Shown: positions 9,801-18,399, counted from the stretch's first letter. The stretch is 64,000 bases of DNA from Cohnella terricola (GCF_007786475.1 NZ_VNJJ01000001.1:1-64000), one strand, 5' to 3'. Numbers and translations: made by a program. Notes: generated by a model not told the origin, from the sequence alone.

Positions 9801-10181
9801 TTCTATTTGGACGGGTCTACGCCTTCGGAGCGCCGAGTGGAGATGTGCGACGCGTTTAACGGCGGCGATCGGGACGTCTTCCTGATCTCGCTAAAGGCCG
9901 GAGGCACGGGATTAAACCTGACCGGGGCCGACACCGTCGTGCTGTTCGATCTTTGGTGGAATCCCGCGGTCGAGCAGCAAGCGGCCGACAGGGCGCACCG
10001 CATCGGACAAAAGAAGGTCGTGCAGGTCATAAAACTCGTAGCGCAAGGGACGATCGAGGAAAAGATACTGGAACTGCAGCAGCGGAAAAAGGATCTGGTC
10101 GACGAGATCGTTCAGGCCGGCGAAACGGCTTTGACGACGCTAACGGAGGACGATATTCGGGAACTGCTTGAATTGACATGA
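6891..10181 (+). CDS. SWIM zinc-finger SNF2-family DEAD/DEAH helicase
   Basis: A large nucleic-acid-dependent ATPase of about 1096 residues, related to the bacterial SWI/SNF-like group (B. subtilis YwqA is one). A SWIM zinc finger lies near residues 75-95 (CECAAYSPLSYCKH: CxC then CxH). A long bacterial SNF2-associated region follows. The helicase core begins near residue 655 with GGILADDMGLGKTIQS (Walker A) and contains DEAQ, TGTPIEN and, at the end, the motif VI segment AAADRAHRIGQ-like HRIGQ. The ATG at 6891 lacks a good ribosome site; GTG at 6906 is an alternative, so the N-terminus is uncertain. The cellular role is unknown. It is inserted between ispG and lonB, where B. subtilis has clpX directly followed by lonB. 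Confidence 0.92.
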   Translation: MYARGVKKFVLTKQTIQETCDTASYARGEAYYRADRVLSIKREAGGASCRATVRGSNQERYEVEVAFDGDGEIRASCECAAYSPLSYCKHIVAVLLRLADEESDDTAAEDIEMTDKDIQLTKRVILLFDRAISRRNSDESGLDREEYADTRTLEVEFYCKLVKSFAGKQLFAISMKIGPGRMYVVQKIKEFLKHVETCTPMAFAKHFSYDPSEHAFKEDDARFIDLLISAMNVENVYQDLFHSLSSYSYREEKILAVPPEAWEKMLPLLDRVNISFEDKRIGTQRMELMDGELPISARLNKAQDGGYRLDFEGLKNSDFLDNYGVAIVNGLLFRADPEQLERISELRKMFHFEKNTRLLIAPDQIEAFIDRVVLGLKPFIRVEISPQIADRIVNPPLSARLYLDMDGNRLLARLEYVYGDVIISPLPQKETKNAREDVILLRDLDRENRIMGLIERASFKFNGKDVYLDAEDDIYDFLYDIVPQLEGDVELFAGESVRKAVSTDDYRPKARVDVDTGTNWLEVSFDMEGMDEQDVQNVLRNLVEKRKYYRLPSGQFLSLEQESFRDITRLFEELDLRKPDANGNRMQLPAVRGFQLMDQFGASARGVQVGKSLRKLWDNLRHPDNLEFEVPADIDPVLRDYQRYGFHWLKTLSHYRLGGILADDMGLGKTIQSIAYIVAESGHTGEDGERPDPALIVCPASLIYNWEREFRKFAPELKTIVAAGDRQERSGIMAEDPKEADVWITSYPLLRRDIEWYEQRRFRTVFLDEAQAIKNHASLTSHAVRRLRSGQRFALTGTPIENSLDELWSIFDAIFPGLFEGKKSFSELTREKLARIVRPFILRRLKSDVLKELPDKIESVQPSELSIEQKQLYLAYLEKLQSDVARDLSADGGFRRNRMKILAGLTRLRQLCCHPGLFLDGYEGTSGKLEQLLEIVEECLGGNKRMLIFSQFTSMLEIIRRELEGLGIPYFYLDGSTPSERRVEMCDAFNGGDRDVFLISLKAGGTGLNLTGADTVVLFDLWWNPAVEQQAADRAHRIGQKKVVQVIKLVAQGTIEEKILELQQRKKDLVDEIVQAGETALTTLTEDDIRELLELT

Positions 10182-10190
10182 CTATATCTG

Positions 10191-10240
10191 CCGGCATTCG
10201 GGCAATACTACCAAGTATAGCCCGGGTGTCGGTTTATTTG
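10191..10240 (+). terminator. Strong intrinsic terminator after the SNF2 gene
   Basis: A 13-bp stem, CCGGCATTCGGGC with GCCCGGGTGTCGG (several G-T pairs), encloses an inner 5-bp hairpin and is followed by TTTATTTGTCTTT. Confidence 0.85.
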
Positions 10241-10298
10241 TCTTTGACCGGATGAAGCTGTACCTGCCTGAGGGCGCGATCGGGGAGGATGATATCAG

Positions 10299-12062
10299 AT
10301 GAACCTAAGCATGGTTCTCATGTTGATTCAAGTGTTTTTTGCCGTTGTCATTGGCATTTACTTTTGGAATTTGCTGCGCAACCAGAAGAATAACCGGAGC
10401 GCAGTGGATCGGGAATCCCGCAAGGAGATGGACAAGCTGCGCAAGCTACGTTCCATCTCGCTAACGAAACCGCTCGCGGAGAGAACCAGACCTGCTGCCA
10501 TTACCGATATCGTCGGCCAGAAAGAAGGCTTGAGGGCGCTCAAAGCGGCGCTCTGCAGCAGCAATCCGCAGCACGTGCTTGTATACGGCCCTCCGGGCGT
10601 CGGTAAGACGGCCGCCGCAAGGGTCATTCTGGAGGAAGCGAAGAAGAATAAGCTTTCACCTTTCCGCCTCGATGCGAAATTTACCGAGATCGATGCGACG
10701 ACGGCCAGATTCGACGAGCGCGGAATCGCGGATCCGTTGATCGGGTCGGTTCACGATCCGATCTATCAAGGCGCGGGGGCGATGGGGGTCGCGGGCATAC
10801 CGCAACCGAAGCCGGGGGCGGTGACGAAGGCGCACGGAGGCATTTTGTTCATCGACGAGATCGGCGAACTGCATCCGATCCAACTGAACAAGTTGCTAAA
10901 AGTGCTCGAAGACCGAAAGGTGTTCCTGGAAAGCGCCTATTACCACGCGGAGGATACGAATATACCGATGTATATTCACGATATATTCCAGAACGGTTTG
11001 CCCGCGGACTTCAGACTCGTCGGAGCGACGACCCGTTCGCCGGGAGAGCTTCCGCCGGCGCTGCGAAGCCGCTGCATGGAAGTTTATTTTCGCCCGCTTC
11101 TGCCCGCCGAGATTGCGGAGATCGCCGAGAATGCGATTCAGAAGATCGGGTTTACGCCGCGACAGGATGCGCTCGATGTCATCAAGCGTTACGCGACGAA
11201 CGGGCGCGAGGCGGTTAACGTCGTCCAGCTCGCTGCCGGGCTTGCGTTATCGGAAAATCGCGAGGAACTGAATGCGGCAGACATCGAATGGGTCGTCAAT
11301 AGCAGTCAGCTTCCGCCCCGACCGGATCGCAAGGTACCGTCCAAGCCGCAGATCGGTCTCGTTAACGGATTAGCCGTTTACGGACCGAGCATGGGAGCGT
11401 TGCTCGAGATCGAGGTGACGGCGATTCCGGCGTTGCCTGGAAAAGGCCAACTTAATATTACCGGCGTCGTGGAAGAAGAAGAACTGGGAGGCGGGCAACG
11501 GACGTTGCGGCGCAAGAGTATGGCGAAAGGCTCGCTCGACAATGTGCTGACGGTGCTTCGAAGCAATGGCTTCCAACCGGAGAATTTCGACCTGCACGTC
11601 AATTTCCCCGGAGGAACGCCGGTGGATGGTCCTTCAGCCGGAGTCGCGATGGCGGTTGCGATCGCTTCGGCGTTAACTAAGCAGCCCGTGGACAATAAAG
11701 TCGCTATGACGGGAGAGATCAGCATTCACGGGGCGGTCAAACCTGTAGGCGGAGTGGTGGCCAAAGTCGAAGCGGCGTTTCAATCAGGAGCGGAGACGGT
11801 CATTATTCCGAAAGAAAACTGGCAAGCGATATTCGAAGGACTCGAAGGCGTCAAGGTCATTCCCGTCGACAGGGTGGAAGACGTATTCAGCCATGTGTTC
11901 GAGGACAGGATAAGCTGGCTGACGGCGAGACAGCAGACCGCCGAACTGCCTGTAGCCGCGGACGCATTCGCTGCCGCTCCCGCGGGTTCGGTGTTCCAAG
12001 CGGTGAATGTTCGGTCCGATTTGCCACCGTTAGAACGGAAGCCCCGTGGAATAGAGGGCTGA
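10299..12062 (+). CDS. lonB: LonB, membrane-anchored Lon-type ATP-dependent protease
   Basis: LonB combines an AAA+ ATPase with a Ser-Lys peptidase. In B. subtilis it is made in the forespore under SigF. The 587-residue product begins with a membrane helix (residues 4-24). Walker A GPPGVGKT lies at 97-104 and Walker B in GGILFIDEIGE. The C-terminal peptidase domain has the catalytic Ser in PVDGPSAGVAMA and the Lys in the GGVVAKVEAA segment. It lacks the LON substrate-binding N-domain of LonA. GGGGAGGAT precedes the ATG. I looked for a SigF-type promoter upstream and did not find a clear one. lonA follows after a terminator, as in B. subtilis. Confidence 0.96.
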   Translation: MNLSMVLMLIQVFFAVVIGIYFWNLLRNQKNNRSAVDRESRKEMDKLRKLRSISLTKPLAERTRPAAITDIVGQKEGLRALKAALCSSNPQHVLVYGPPGVGKTAAARVILEEAKKNKLSPFRLDAKFTEIDATTARFDERGIADPLIGSVHDPIYQGAGAMGVAGIPQPKPGAVTKAHGGILFIDEIGELHPIQLNKLLKVLEDRKVFLESAYYHAEDTNIPMYIHDIFQNGLPADFRLVGATTRSPGELPPALRSRCMEVYFRPLLPAEIAEIAENAIQKIGFTPRQDALDVIKRYATNGREAVNVVQLAAGLALSENREELNAADIEWVVNSSQLPPRPDRKVPSKPQIGLVNGLAVYGPSMGALLEIEVTAIPALPGKGQLNITGVVEEEELGGGQRTLRRKSMAKGSLDNVLTVLRSNGFQPENFDLHVNFPGGTPVDGPSAGVAMAVAIASALTKQPVDNKVAMTGEISIHGAVKPVGGVVAKVEAAFQSGAETVIIPKENWQAIFEGLEGVKVIPVDRVEDVFSHVFEDRISWLTARQQTAELPVAADAFAAAPAGSVFQAVNVRSDLPPLERKPRGIEG

Positions 12063-12093
12063 GATCCATATTCATGTTTGGCCTAAAGGAAGT

Positions 12094-12137
12094 AAAGACG
12101 ATACAGGGTGAATGCCGATATCGTCTTTTCTTTTTTC
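12094..12137 (+). terminator. Intrinsic terminator between lonB and lonA
   Basis: A perfect 10-bp stem, AAAGACGATA with TATCGTCTTT, is followed by a T-rich run (TCTTTTTTC). Confidence 0.85.
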
Positions 12138-12167
12138 ATAAGAGTTCTCAACAATCATTGCCCGTTT

Positions 12168-12196
12168 TTGCGGCAAGCGAATACATTTGATACAAT
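12168..12196 (+). promoter_or_regulatory. Candidate SigA promoter for lonA
   Basis: TTGCGG at 12168-12173 and TACAAT at 12191-12196 have a 17-bp spacer. The TGA before TACAAT makes an extended -10. Confidence 0.6.
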
Positions 12197-12242
12197 GACT
12201 GGAGTGTTTGAAATCGTTCCAGAACTGCGAGGTGCGTCAATT

Positions 12243-14678
12243 ATGGGTTCGAGCAAACAGAAGAGCCGTTCCATACCCCTGCTACCCTTAAGAGGGCTAC
12301 TCGTATATCCGAGCATGGTGCTTCACCTGGATGTAGGCCGGGAGAAATCCGTTAAAGCTTTGGAGCAATGCATGATCGAAGATCATATGATTCTGCTTTG
12401 TTCCCAATCGGAAATCAATATCGAGGAGCCGACGCAAGAAGATATTTACCGGGTCGGAACTATTGCCAAAGTACGCCAAATGCTAAAGCTGCCCAACGGA
12501 ACAATCCGGGTCTTGGTAGAAGGCGTCAGCAGGGCCGAGATTGAACAATATTTGCCGAATGAAGAGTTCTACGAAGTGTTGGCCAGCGAGCTGCATGAAT
12601 CGGAGACGAACGATTCGGAGCTCGATGCGCTCATGCGCGCCGTTCTCACTCAGTTCGAGCATTACATTAACCTTTCCAAGAAGGTGACGCCGGAGACGCT
12701 TGCCGCGGTGTCCGATATCGATCAGCCGGGACGGCTTGCCGATGTCATTACAAGCCATCTTTCGCTGAAAATAAAAGATAAGCAGGAAATTCTCGAAACC
12801 GTCGAGGTCCGTCCCCGTCTGGAGAAGCTTCTCGATTTTCTCAACAACGAACGCGAAGTGCTGGAATTGGAACGCAAGATCAGCCAGCGCGTCAAGAAGC
12901 AGATGGAGAAGACGCAGAAGGAATATTATCTTCGCGAGCAGATGAAAGCCATTCAGAAGGAGCTTGGCGATAAGGAAGGTCGCGCCGGGGAAGTCGAGGA
13001 GTTAAGGACGCAACTCGCCGAAGCGAATCTTCCGGAGAAGATCGCGGCCAAAGTCGAGAAGGAAATCGACCGATTGGAGAAAATGCCGGCTTCTTCCGCG
13101 GAGGGAGGCGTCATCCGCACGTACGTGGAATGGCTGCTTGCACTGCCATGGACGAAGATGACGGAAGACCAGCTTGACATCGCGAACGCTGAGAAAATCC
13201 TGAACGACGAGCACTACGGGCTCGATAAGCCGAAGGAACGCGTGTTGGAATACTTGGCGGTGCAAAAGCTGGTCAAGAAATTGAAAGGTCCTATTCTTTG
13301 TCTGGTGGGTCCGCCGGGCGTCGGCAAAACTTCGCTGGCGAAATCGATCGCGTCGTCGCTCGGTCGCGAGTTCGTACGGATTTCCTTGGGCGGGGTCAGG
13401 GACGAAGCGGAAATTCGCGGTCATCGCCGAACTTATGTGGGCGCGATGCCTGGCCGGATTCTGCAAGGAATGCGCAATGCTGGAACCGCGAATCCGGTAT
13501 TCCTGCTCGACGAGATCGACAAAATGGCGATGGATTTCAGGGGAGACCCTTCATCCGCGCTTCTCGAGGTGCTCGATCCCGAGCAAAATACAACGTTCAG
13601 CGATCACTACATCGAGATGCCGTTCGATCTTTCCAACGTCATGTTCGTGACGACGGCCAACGTCGTGCATAACATTCCGCGCCCATTGCTCGACCGGATG
13701 GAGCTTCTGCAAGTGCCCGGATATACCGAGCTCGAGAAGCAGCAGATCGCCGAACGCCATCTGTTGCCGAAGCAAAAACGCAACCACGGCTTGACGGATG
13801 ACCAGCTCGTATTAGAAAGAGACGCCTTAATGTCTCTGATCCGCCACTATACGAGAGAATCCGGCGTTCGGAACATGGAGCAGCAGCTCGCCTCCATTTG
13901 CCGCAAAGTGGCCAAAACGATCGTCGCCGATCCCGAAGCCGCTCCGATCGTCATCGACGCGGAGAAGCTGAAGGAAATGCTCGGGCCGCCGAAGTTCCGC
14001 TACGGCATGGCGGAGCAGGAAGACCAGGTCGGGGCAGTCACGGGACTCGCCTGGACGGAAGTGGGCGGCGATACGCTCGTTATCGAGGTCACCATCATGC
14101 CGGGAAGCGGCAAGCTGACGCTTACCGGGCAACTGGGCGACGTGATGAAGGAATCTGCGCAGGCCGCCTTCAGCTACACGAGAAGCCGGGTAAAGGAATT
14201 CGGCATCGATCCGCAATTCCATGAGAAGAACGATATTCACATTCATATTCCCGAAGGAGCCATCCCGAAGGACGGACCTTCAGCGGGCATTACCCTCGCC
14301 ACGGCGCTGATCTCGGCTCTAACGAACAGCAAAGTATCGAGAGAAGTCGCGATGACCGGAGAGATCACGCTTCGCGGCCGCGTGCTTCCGATCGGGGGGC
14401 TGAAGGAGAAGTCATTGGCTGCGCATCGCGCGGGCATAACGAAAGTGCTGTTGCCCAAAGACAACGAACGCGATCTTCGGGACATTCCGGACAGCGTCCG
14501 GGAGAGCATGACTTTCGTGCCCGTCTCCCATATGGACGAAGTGCTGCGACATGCCTTGTCCGAGCCTTTGCACGCGTTAGCGGAACAAACGGCTGACGAG
14601 CACGGGTCCGGCGCGGAGGAGATTCGGCCTCCGGTGGAAGATAAGCCGGAAGACACGCCTCCGCTGGGAGCGCATTGA
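12243..14678 (+). CDS. lonA: LonA, ATP-dependent Lon protease
   Basis: LonA is the soluble general quality-control protease. The 811-residue protein has the LON substrate-binding domain at the N-terminus ([17 protein letters not shown]), a coiled region near 200-270, and Walker [10 protein letters not shown]. Walker B follows in [12 protein letters not shown]. The Ser-Lys peptidase domain has Ser in [12 protein letters not shown] and Lys in [14 protein letters not shown]. The in-frame ATG at 12108 is rejected because it would begin inside the upstream terminator and before the promoter. GAGGTG at 12229-12234 fits the ATG at 12243. engB starts 18 bp downstream, so the two are probably one operon. 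I see no CIRCE-like or CtsR-like operator. Confidence 0.97.
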   Translation: MGSSKQKSRSIPLLPLRGLLVYPSMVLHLDVGREKSVKALEQCMIEDHMILLCSQSEINIEEPTQEDIYRVGTIAKVRQMLKLPNGTIRVLVEGVSRAEIEQYLPNEEFYEVLASELHESETNDSELDALMRAVLTQFEHYINLSKKVTPETLAAVSDIDQPGRLADVITSHLSLKIKDKQEILETVEVRPRLEKLLDFLNNEREVLELERKISQRVKKQMEKTQKEYYLREQMKAIQKELGDKEGRAGEVEELRTQLAEANLPEKIAAKVEKEIDRLEKMPASSAEGGVIRTYVEWLLALPWTKMTEDQLDIANAEKILNDEHYGLDKPKERVLEYLAVQKLVKKLKGPILCLVGPPGVGKTSLAKSIASSLGREFVRISLGGVRDEAEIRGHRRTYVGAMPGRILQGMRNAGTANPVFLLDEIDKMAMDFRGDPSSALLEVLDPEQNTTFSDHYIEMPFDLSNVMFVTTANVVHNIPRPLLDRMELLQVPGYTELEKQQIAERHLLPKQKRNHGLTDDQLVLERDALMSLIRHYTRESGVRNMEQQLASICRKVAKTIVADPEAAPIVIDAEKLKEMLGPPKFRYGMAEQEDQVGAVTGLAWTEVGGDTLVIEVTIMPGSGKLTLTGQLGDVMKESAQAAFSYTRSRVKEFGIDPQFHEKNDIHIHIPEGAIPKDGPSAGITLATALISALTNSKVSREVAMTGEITLRGRVLPIGGLKEKSLAAHRAGITKVLLPKDNERDLRDIPDSVRESMTFVPVSHMDEVLRHALSEPLHALAEQTADEHGSGAEEIRPPVEDKPEDTPPLGAH

Positions 14679-14695
14679 TAGGAGACGTAATCGCC

Positions 14696-15340
14696 ATGAA
14701 AATCAAGCAAACTGAATTTGTAATCAGCGCGGTCGGCCCGGCCCAATATCCGGAGGACGGATTGCCGGAAGTGGCTTTGGCCGGCCGCTCCAACGTTGGA
14801 AAATCCTCTCTGATCAACAAAATGCTGCTGCGCCGCAACTTAGCTAGAACGAGCCAGCAGCCGGGTAAGACGCAGACGCTGAACTACTACAAAATCAACG
14901 GAGATCTATTCTTCGTTGATTTTCCCGGATATGGGTATGCCCGGGTGTCCAAATCCGAGCGCGAAGCTTGGGGTAAAATGATCGAACGGTACTTGCGGGG
15001 CCGCGAGCCGCTTAAGCTCGTGCTTCAGCTCGTAGACGTGAGACATGCCCCGTCCGCCGACGACGTCAAAATGTACGAGTGGTTGTCCCATTACGGCATC
15101 CCGATGATCGTCGTCGCGACCAAGGCGGATAAAATATCCCGTTCGCAATGGCAGAAACATATTAAAGTCATACGCCAAAGTCTCGGAATGCCGGGACACG
15201 TTCCCCTTGTCCTGTTCTCTTCGGAAACGGGACAAGGAAGGGACGAATTATGGAGCATGATCGCGCAAGCGGCAGAAATACCGCTTAATTCCCCCTCTGA
15301 ACCCCCCAACATTGCGCAGGAAACAGAGGATAACGGGTAA
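14696..15340 (+). CDS. engB: EngB/YsxC, GTPase for 50S ribosome assembly
   Basis: A P-loop GTPase that helps late assembly of the large ribosomal subunit and is essential in B. subtilis. The 214-residue length is typical. G1 is GRSNVGKSS at 30-38. G3 is DFPGYGYA, G4 ATKADK and G5 FSSETG. An in-frame TTG at 14675 is rejected; TAGGAG at 14679-14684 serves the ATG at 14696, giving the usual MKIKQTEF start. The C-terminal 20 residues are acidic and variable. The lonA-engB order matches B. subtilis lonA-ysxC. Confidence 0.96.
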   Translation: MKIKQTEFVISAVGPAQYPEDGLPEVALAGRSNVGKSSLINKMLLRRNLARTSQQPGKTQTLNYYKINGDLFFVDFPGYGYARVSKSEREAWGKMIERYLRGREPLKLVLQLVDVRHAPSADDVKMYEWLSHYGIPMIVVATKADKISRSQWQKHIKVIRQSLGMPGHVPLVLFSSETGQGRDELWSMIAQAAEIPLNSPSEPPNIAQETEDNG

Positions 15341-15371
15341 AAGATCGTCTGGATCGCGGGAGGAATCGATT

Positions 15372-15394
15372 TTTTCACGTTTTTCCCGTGAAAA
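15372..15394. other. Perfect 8-bp hairpin downstream of engB
   Basis: TTTTCACG pairs with CGTGAAAA around a 7-base loop. No T-run follows, so it is not a good plus-strand terminator. A degenerate second copy of the TCACGTTT...CCCG segment follows at 15395-15415. Confidence 0.4.
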
Positions 15395-15492
15395 TCACGT
15401 TTGCCCGGGAGGAAACGTCTTGAGAATTCGCGTATAATTAAATCAATTATCGCGAAATACAATCGCAAGACAATGGGAATTGAGGAGATTTT

Positions 15493-16083
15493 ATGGCTCA
15501 ACGAGTAGCCACGGAGTATGTCAATGCCTGCTTGTCTCTGACGGAAGCCGAAATGCCAAAATTGATTTCACTATGCGAAGTTCAACAGCTTAGGCTTCAA
15601 GTATTTGTCCTGGACAACGGGAACCAGGAAGTCGTAATGGAAGACGAAGTCGGCGGAGAATCCATACGCCTGACCTTCGAACGGGTGAACGGCCAATTCC
15701 GTTGCGCGCTGACTTGCCGCGTGATCCATCTGAAACTGACCAACGCGCTACGCAAATTGGTCTCGACTTTCAAGGGCGATGCGGTCGTCAATCGGATTTA
15801 TCAAGGTTTTACGATGATATATCATTATATTCAAGGCAATGTAGCACGCATCATAGAATGCAAGGGGTCGACGTTCAAGACGGTGTTCGAATATCGGAAT
15901 ACGGTCGGACGGCTGGAATCCTTGTATCAGAGTTGTTCGGTAGAAGAAGAAATCGAGCGTTTGCGAGGCTCGGTTAACGAACTGCTTGATTTGCGCAATC
16001 AGACGAAGGAAACCGGACTCATTCGCGAGATCGATCAACGCCTGAAATACCAAAGCAGCTTATTGTTTTCTCTCGAAGCCTGA
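15493..16083 (+). CDS. Hypothetical protein between engB and speD
   Basis: A 196-residue soluble protein, not recognised as any characterised family. Residues 1-60 carry short beta-rich stretches (LQVFVLDNGNQEVVME). The middle has HLKLTNALRKLVSTFKGDAVVNRIYQGF, and residues 145-190 form a predicted coiled coil (VEEEIERLRGSVNELLDLRNQTKE). From memory, similar proteins in Paenibacillus have sometimes been labelled as a peptide-synthetase module; nothing in this sequence supports that function. It sits where B. subtilis has ysxD, but similarity to YsxD is not evident by eye. TGAGGAG precedes the ATG, and TATAAT at 15433-15438 may be its -10. A strong terminator follows, so it is probably monocistronic. 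Confidence 0.85.
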   Translation: MAQRVATEYVNACLSLTEAEMPKLISLCEVQQLRLQVFVLDNGNQEVVMEDEVGGESIRLTFERVNGQFRCALTCRVIHLKLTNALRKLVSTFKGDAVVNRIYQGFTMIYHYIQGNVARIIECKGSTFKTVFEYRNTVGRLESLYQSCSVEEEIERLRGSVNELLDLRNQTKETGLIREIDQRLKYQSSLLFSLEA

Positions 16084-16099
16084 TTCGGGGGCGCATCCG

Positions 16100-16127
16100 A
16101 AAGAGCCATGAAGATGGCTCTTTTTTT
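16100..16127 (+). terminator. Intrinsic terminator before speD
   Basis: AAAGAGCCAT pairs with ATGGCTCTTT and is followed by a T-run. Confidence 0.9.
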
Positions 16128-16251
16128 ATGGAAAAATACAAGGAAGAACCCTTACTCCACCGGCATTCGAAGCGTTAGCCGAGCTTACAAAATTAACTAT
16201 TGCATTTACCCCGTATAGATGTTATTTTTAGATTCGTTGACAACACAATAT

Positions 16252-16361
16252 TAGGAACCAGGATTCACTCAAGGAATGCGGTGAGAGCAAATTCCCTCCA
16301 AGTGAATGACGTAGGTCCTAGCGGATGAAATCAGTTTCACATTTTATTCCTAGGAAGGGGG
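16252..16361 (+). promoter_or_regulatory. Structured speD leader, candidate translational riboswitch
   Basis: Three nested helices can form. P1 pairs TAGGAACC (16252-16259) with GGTCCTA (16314-16320), with one bulged A. P2 pairs ATTCACT (16263-16269) with AGTGAAT (16301-16307). P3 pairs GGAATGC (16273-16279) with GCAAATTCC (16287-16295), with a two-A bulge. Alternatively TCCTAG (16316-16321), half of P1, pairs with CTAGGA (16350-16355), which overlaps the ribosome site AGGAAGGGGG. A small hairpin TGAAA/TTTCA (16326-16339) stacks between them. The two states cannot coexist: P1 formed leaves the ribosome site free. All helices are seen directly; regulation is inferred, and I do not recognise a known riboswitch class. 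The rest of 16128-16251 holds at most weak promoter elements. Confidence 0.5.
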
Positions 16362-16370
16362 AACCGAAAG

Positions 16371-16772
16371 ATGGAATACTCGACTTTCGGACGACACGTT
16401 GCGGTTGACACATGGGGAGGAAACATTGATTTATTGAACAGTGCGGAACTTCTCCAATCGCACATGGTGGAAGCGGCGGAAGCTTGCGGCGCGACGGTAC
16501 TCTCGGTTCAAGCGAAACAATTCGAACCTCAAGGCGCAACCGTATTGGTTATGCTATCGGAAAGCCACATTTCCATTCACACGTATCCTGAGAGAGGCTT
16601 TGCCGCGATTGATTGTTATACTTGCGGTGAAACCGTGGATCCACAGGCTGCAATCGATTATCTTGTTGACGTTCTAAAACCGGAGAAAACCTACGCGAAG
16701 AAATTAATCCGCGGACTTGGCGAACTGCAGGTCGAAGAACCAGTGATCAACCAGGCCGAGCTCGTGAAATAA
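16371..16772 (+). CDS. speD: S-adenosylmethionine decarboxylase proenzyme
   Basis: SpeD makes decarboxylated S-adenosylmethionine, the aminopropyl donor for spermidine. The 133-residue length fits the short class found in Bacillales and Thermotoga, which self-cleaves to create a pyruvoyl cofactor. Cleavage is expected between Glu64 and Ser65 in LSESHISIHTYPE. His70 and Cys85 (CYTCGE) are the family's processing and catalytic residues. AGGAAGGGGG precedes the ATG. No spermidine synthase (speE) is adjacent. The gene is flanked by terminators on both sides and so forms its own unit, with a long structured leader that may regulate it. Confidence 0.96.
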   Translation: MEYSTFGRHVAVDTWGGNIDLLNSAELLQSHMVEAAEACGATVLSVQAKQFEPQGATVLVMLSESHISIHTYPERGFAAIDCYTCGETVDPQAAIDYLVDVLKPEKTYAKKLIRGLGELQVEEPVINQAELVK

Positions 16773-16786
16773 CGATAAGTTTAATG

Positions 16787-16816
16787 ACCACGAGGGATAA
16801 CCTCGTGGTTTTTTTC
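16787..16816 (+). terminator. Intrinsic terminator after speD
   Basis: A perfect 9-bp stem, ACCACGAGG with CCTCGTGGT, loop GATAA, then a run of seven T. Confidence 0.92.
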
Positions 16817-16924
16817 GTCTGTTTCCGGAATACGGCAAGATCAAATCGACGACAATAAGTAAAAGCTTGCGAATCGCTTTTTCATAAAGTTTTCATATTT
16901 GAAGGGAATGCGCCCTACCGACTG

Positions 16925-16933
16925 TGCTATAAT
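16925..16933 (+). promoter_or_regulatory. Extended -10 promoter for the hem operon
   Basis: TGCTATAAT is a full extended -10 element, 58 bp before the hemA start. No good -35 is seen, as is common with extended -10 promoters. Confidence 0.5.
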
Positions 16934-16991
16934 TATCGTTGATATATACAGGCAAGTCCCTTAACTCCAAGAAGAAAGCCAGGTGAATGCC

Positions 16992-18368
16992 ATGCATCTG
17001 ATCGTGGTCGGATTAAATTACCGCACTGCTCCCGTCGAAATCCGGGAACGCTTCGCGTTATCCGAACGTGAGATGCCGCTTGCCCTGCAGGCGCTCCGGC
17101 AAACGACGGGCATTCTCGAAGGAGTCGTCGTGGCGACTTGTAACCGGACGGAAATTTACGCGGTCGTTGATCAGCTGCACGTATGCGGGCATCATATCCG
17201 CTCGTTCATGGAACAGTGGTTTAAAATCCCGCGTCAGCAGTTCAATTCGCATCTATATATGCATGAAGACGATCGCGCGATAGAGCATTTGTTCCGGGTC
17301 GCAAGCGGTCTCGACTCGATGATTATCGGCGAGACGCAAATTCTCGGACAAGTCCGCGACTCTTTCTTGTTGGCTCAAGAGCTGAACGTGACCGGAACGT
17401 TATTCAACCGTCTTTTCAAACAGGCGATTACGCTGGCCAAACGCGCCCACTCGGAGACTTCGATCGGGGAAAGCGCGGTATCGGTTAGCTACGCGGCGGT
17501 GGAATTGGGGAAAAGAATTTTCGGCCGTTTCGACGACAAGAAGGTCATGATCGTCGGCGCGGGGAAAATGAGCGAATTAACGGCCCAGCATCTGCACGCG
17601 AACGGCGCCAAGGAAGTTTACGTCGTCAACCGCACGATCGAGAAGGCGACGGAGCTTGCCGGGAAGTTCCAGGGCGAAGCCATGACGTTCGACGCAGCGC
17701 TTGACCGGCTGAGAGAAATGGATATTGTCATCAGCAGCACGGGCGCTGACCGGTTCGTAATTACTCGCAAGGACGTCGAGGCTGCGATGATCGCACGCAA
17801 GCAAAGGCCGCTTTTCCTGATCGACATCGCCGTGCCGCGAGATATCGAACCGGTATGCGGAGATGTGGCCAATGTGTTCTTATACGATATCGACGATTTG
17901 GAAGGCATCGTGGAGACGAATATGTCCAAGCGGCGCAAGGAAGCTGCCATCATCGAGAAGATGATCGATGACGAGCAAGAAGCTTACCGCCAGTGGTATA
18001 CAACGCTCGGAGTCAGCCCGCTTATCCGCGCATTGCAGGAAAAAGCTGCCGTCATTCACGATAACACACTGGATAGCATGCTCCGCAAGCTTCCCGAGCT
18101 TGATGACCGTCAAGTGAAGGTCATTCGCAAGCTGACCAAGAGCATCGTAAATCAAGTGATACACGATCCGATCTTGCGGATTAAAGAGCTGGCCGCCGAG
18201 AAGCGCAGCGACGAAGCGATGAAGCTGTTCGTTCAACTGTTCGCGCTCGAGGACGACGTCGCACAGTTGAAGGCGGAAGAGAAAGCTGGAGAAAAGGCCC
18301 GGAAAGAAAATTCCGGTCCCGCTCTGGATGTCGACAAGTTGCTGGCCCAGTTGGCGGGAGCGCTATAA
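16992..18368 (+). CDS. hemA: Glutamyl-tRNA reductase
   Basis: HemA reduces glutamyl-tRNA to glutamate-1-semialdehyde, the first committed step of C5-pathway heme synthesis. The 458-residue protein has the catalytic Cys50 in VATCNRTEIYA. It has the SGLDSMIIGETQILGQV signature, the NADPH site VGAGKMSE, and a C-terminal dimerisation helix. The GTG at 16983 is rejected; AGGTG at 16981-16985 fits the ATG at 16992. The C-terminus carries a charged extension (KAEEKAGEKARKEN). It is the first gene of a seven-gene operon. Confidence 0.97.
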   Translation: MHLIVVGLNYRTAPVEIRERFALSEREMPLALQALRQTTGILEGVVVATCNRTEIYAVVDQLHVCGHHIRSFMEQWFKIPRQQFNSHLYMHEDDRAIEHLFRVASGLDSMIIGETQILGQVRDSFLLAQELNVTGTLFNRLFKQAITLAKRAHSETSIGESAVSVSYAAVELGKRIFGRFDDKKVMIVGAGKMSELTAQHLHANGAKEVYVVNRTIEKATELAGKFQGEAMTFDAALDRLREMDIVISSTGADRFVITRKDVEAAMIARKQRPLFLIDIAVPRDIEPVCGDVANVFLYDIDDLEGIVETNMSKRRKEAAIIEKMIDDEQEAYRQWYTTLGVSPLIRALQEKAAVIHDNTLDSMLRKLPELDDRQVKVIRKLTKSIVNQVIHDPILRIKELAAEKRSDEAMKLFVQLFALEDDVAQLKAEEKAGEKARKENSGPALDVDKLLAQLAGAL

Positions 18369-18399
18369 TCACGCAACGAATGTTGGAGGCGTTGCCCCC

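Noticed and set aside
16237..16242. TTGACA as a -35 box for speD
   Set aside because: No acceptable -10 lies 16-18 bp downstream; the sequence there is the start of the leader's first helix.
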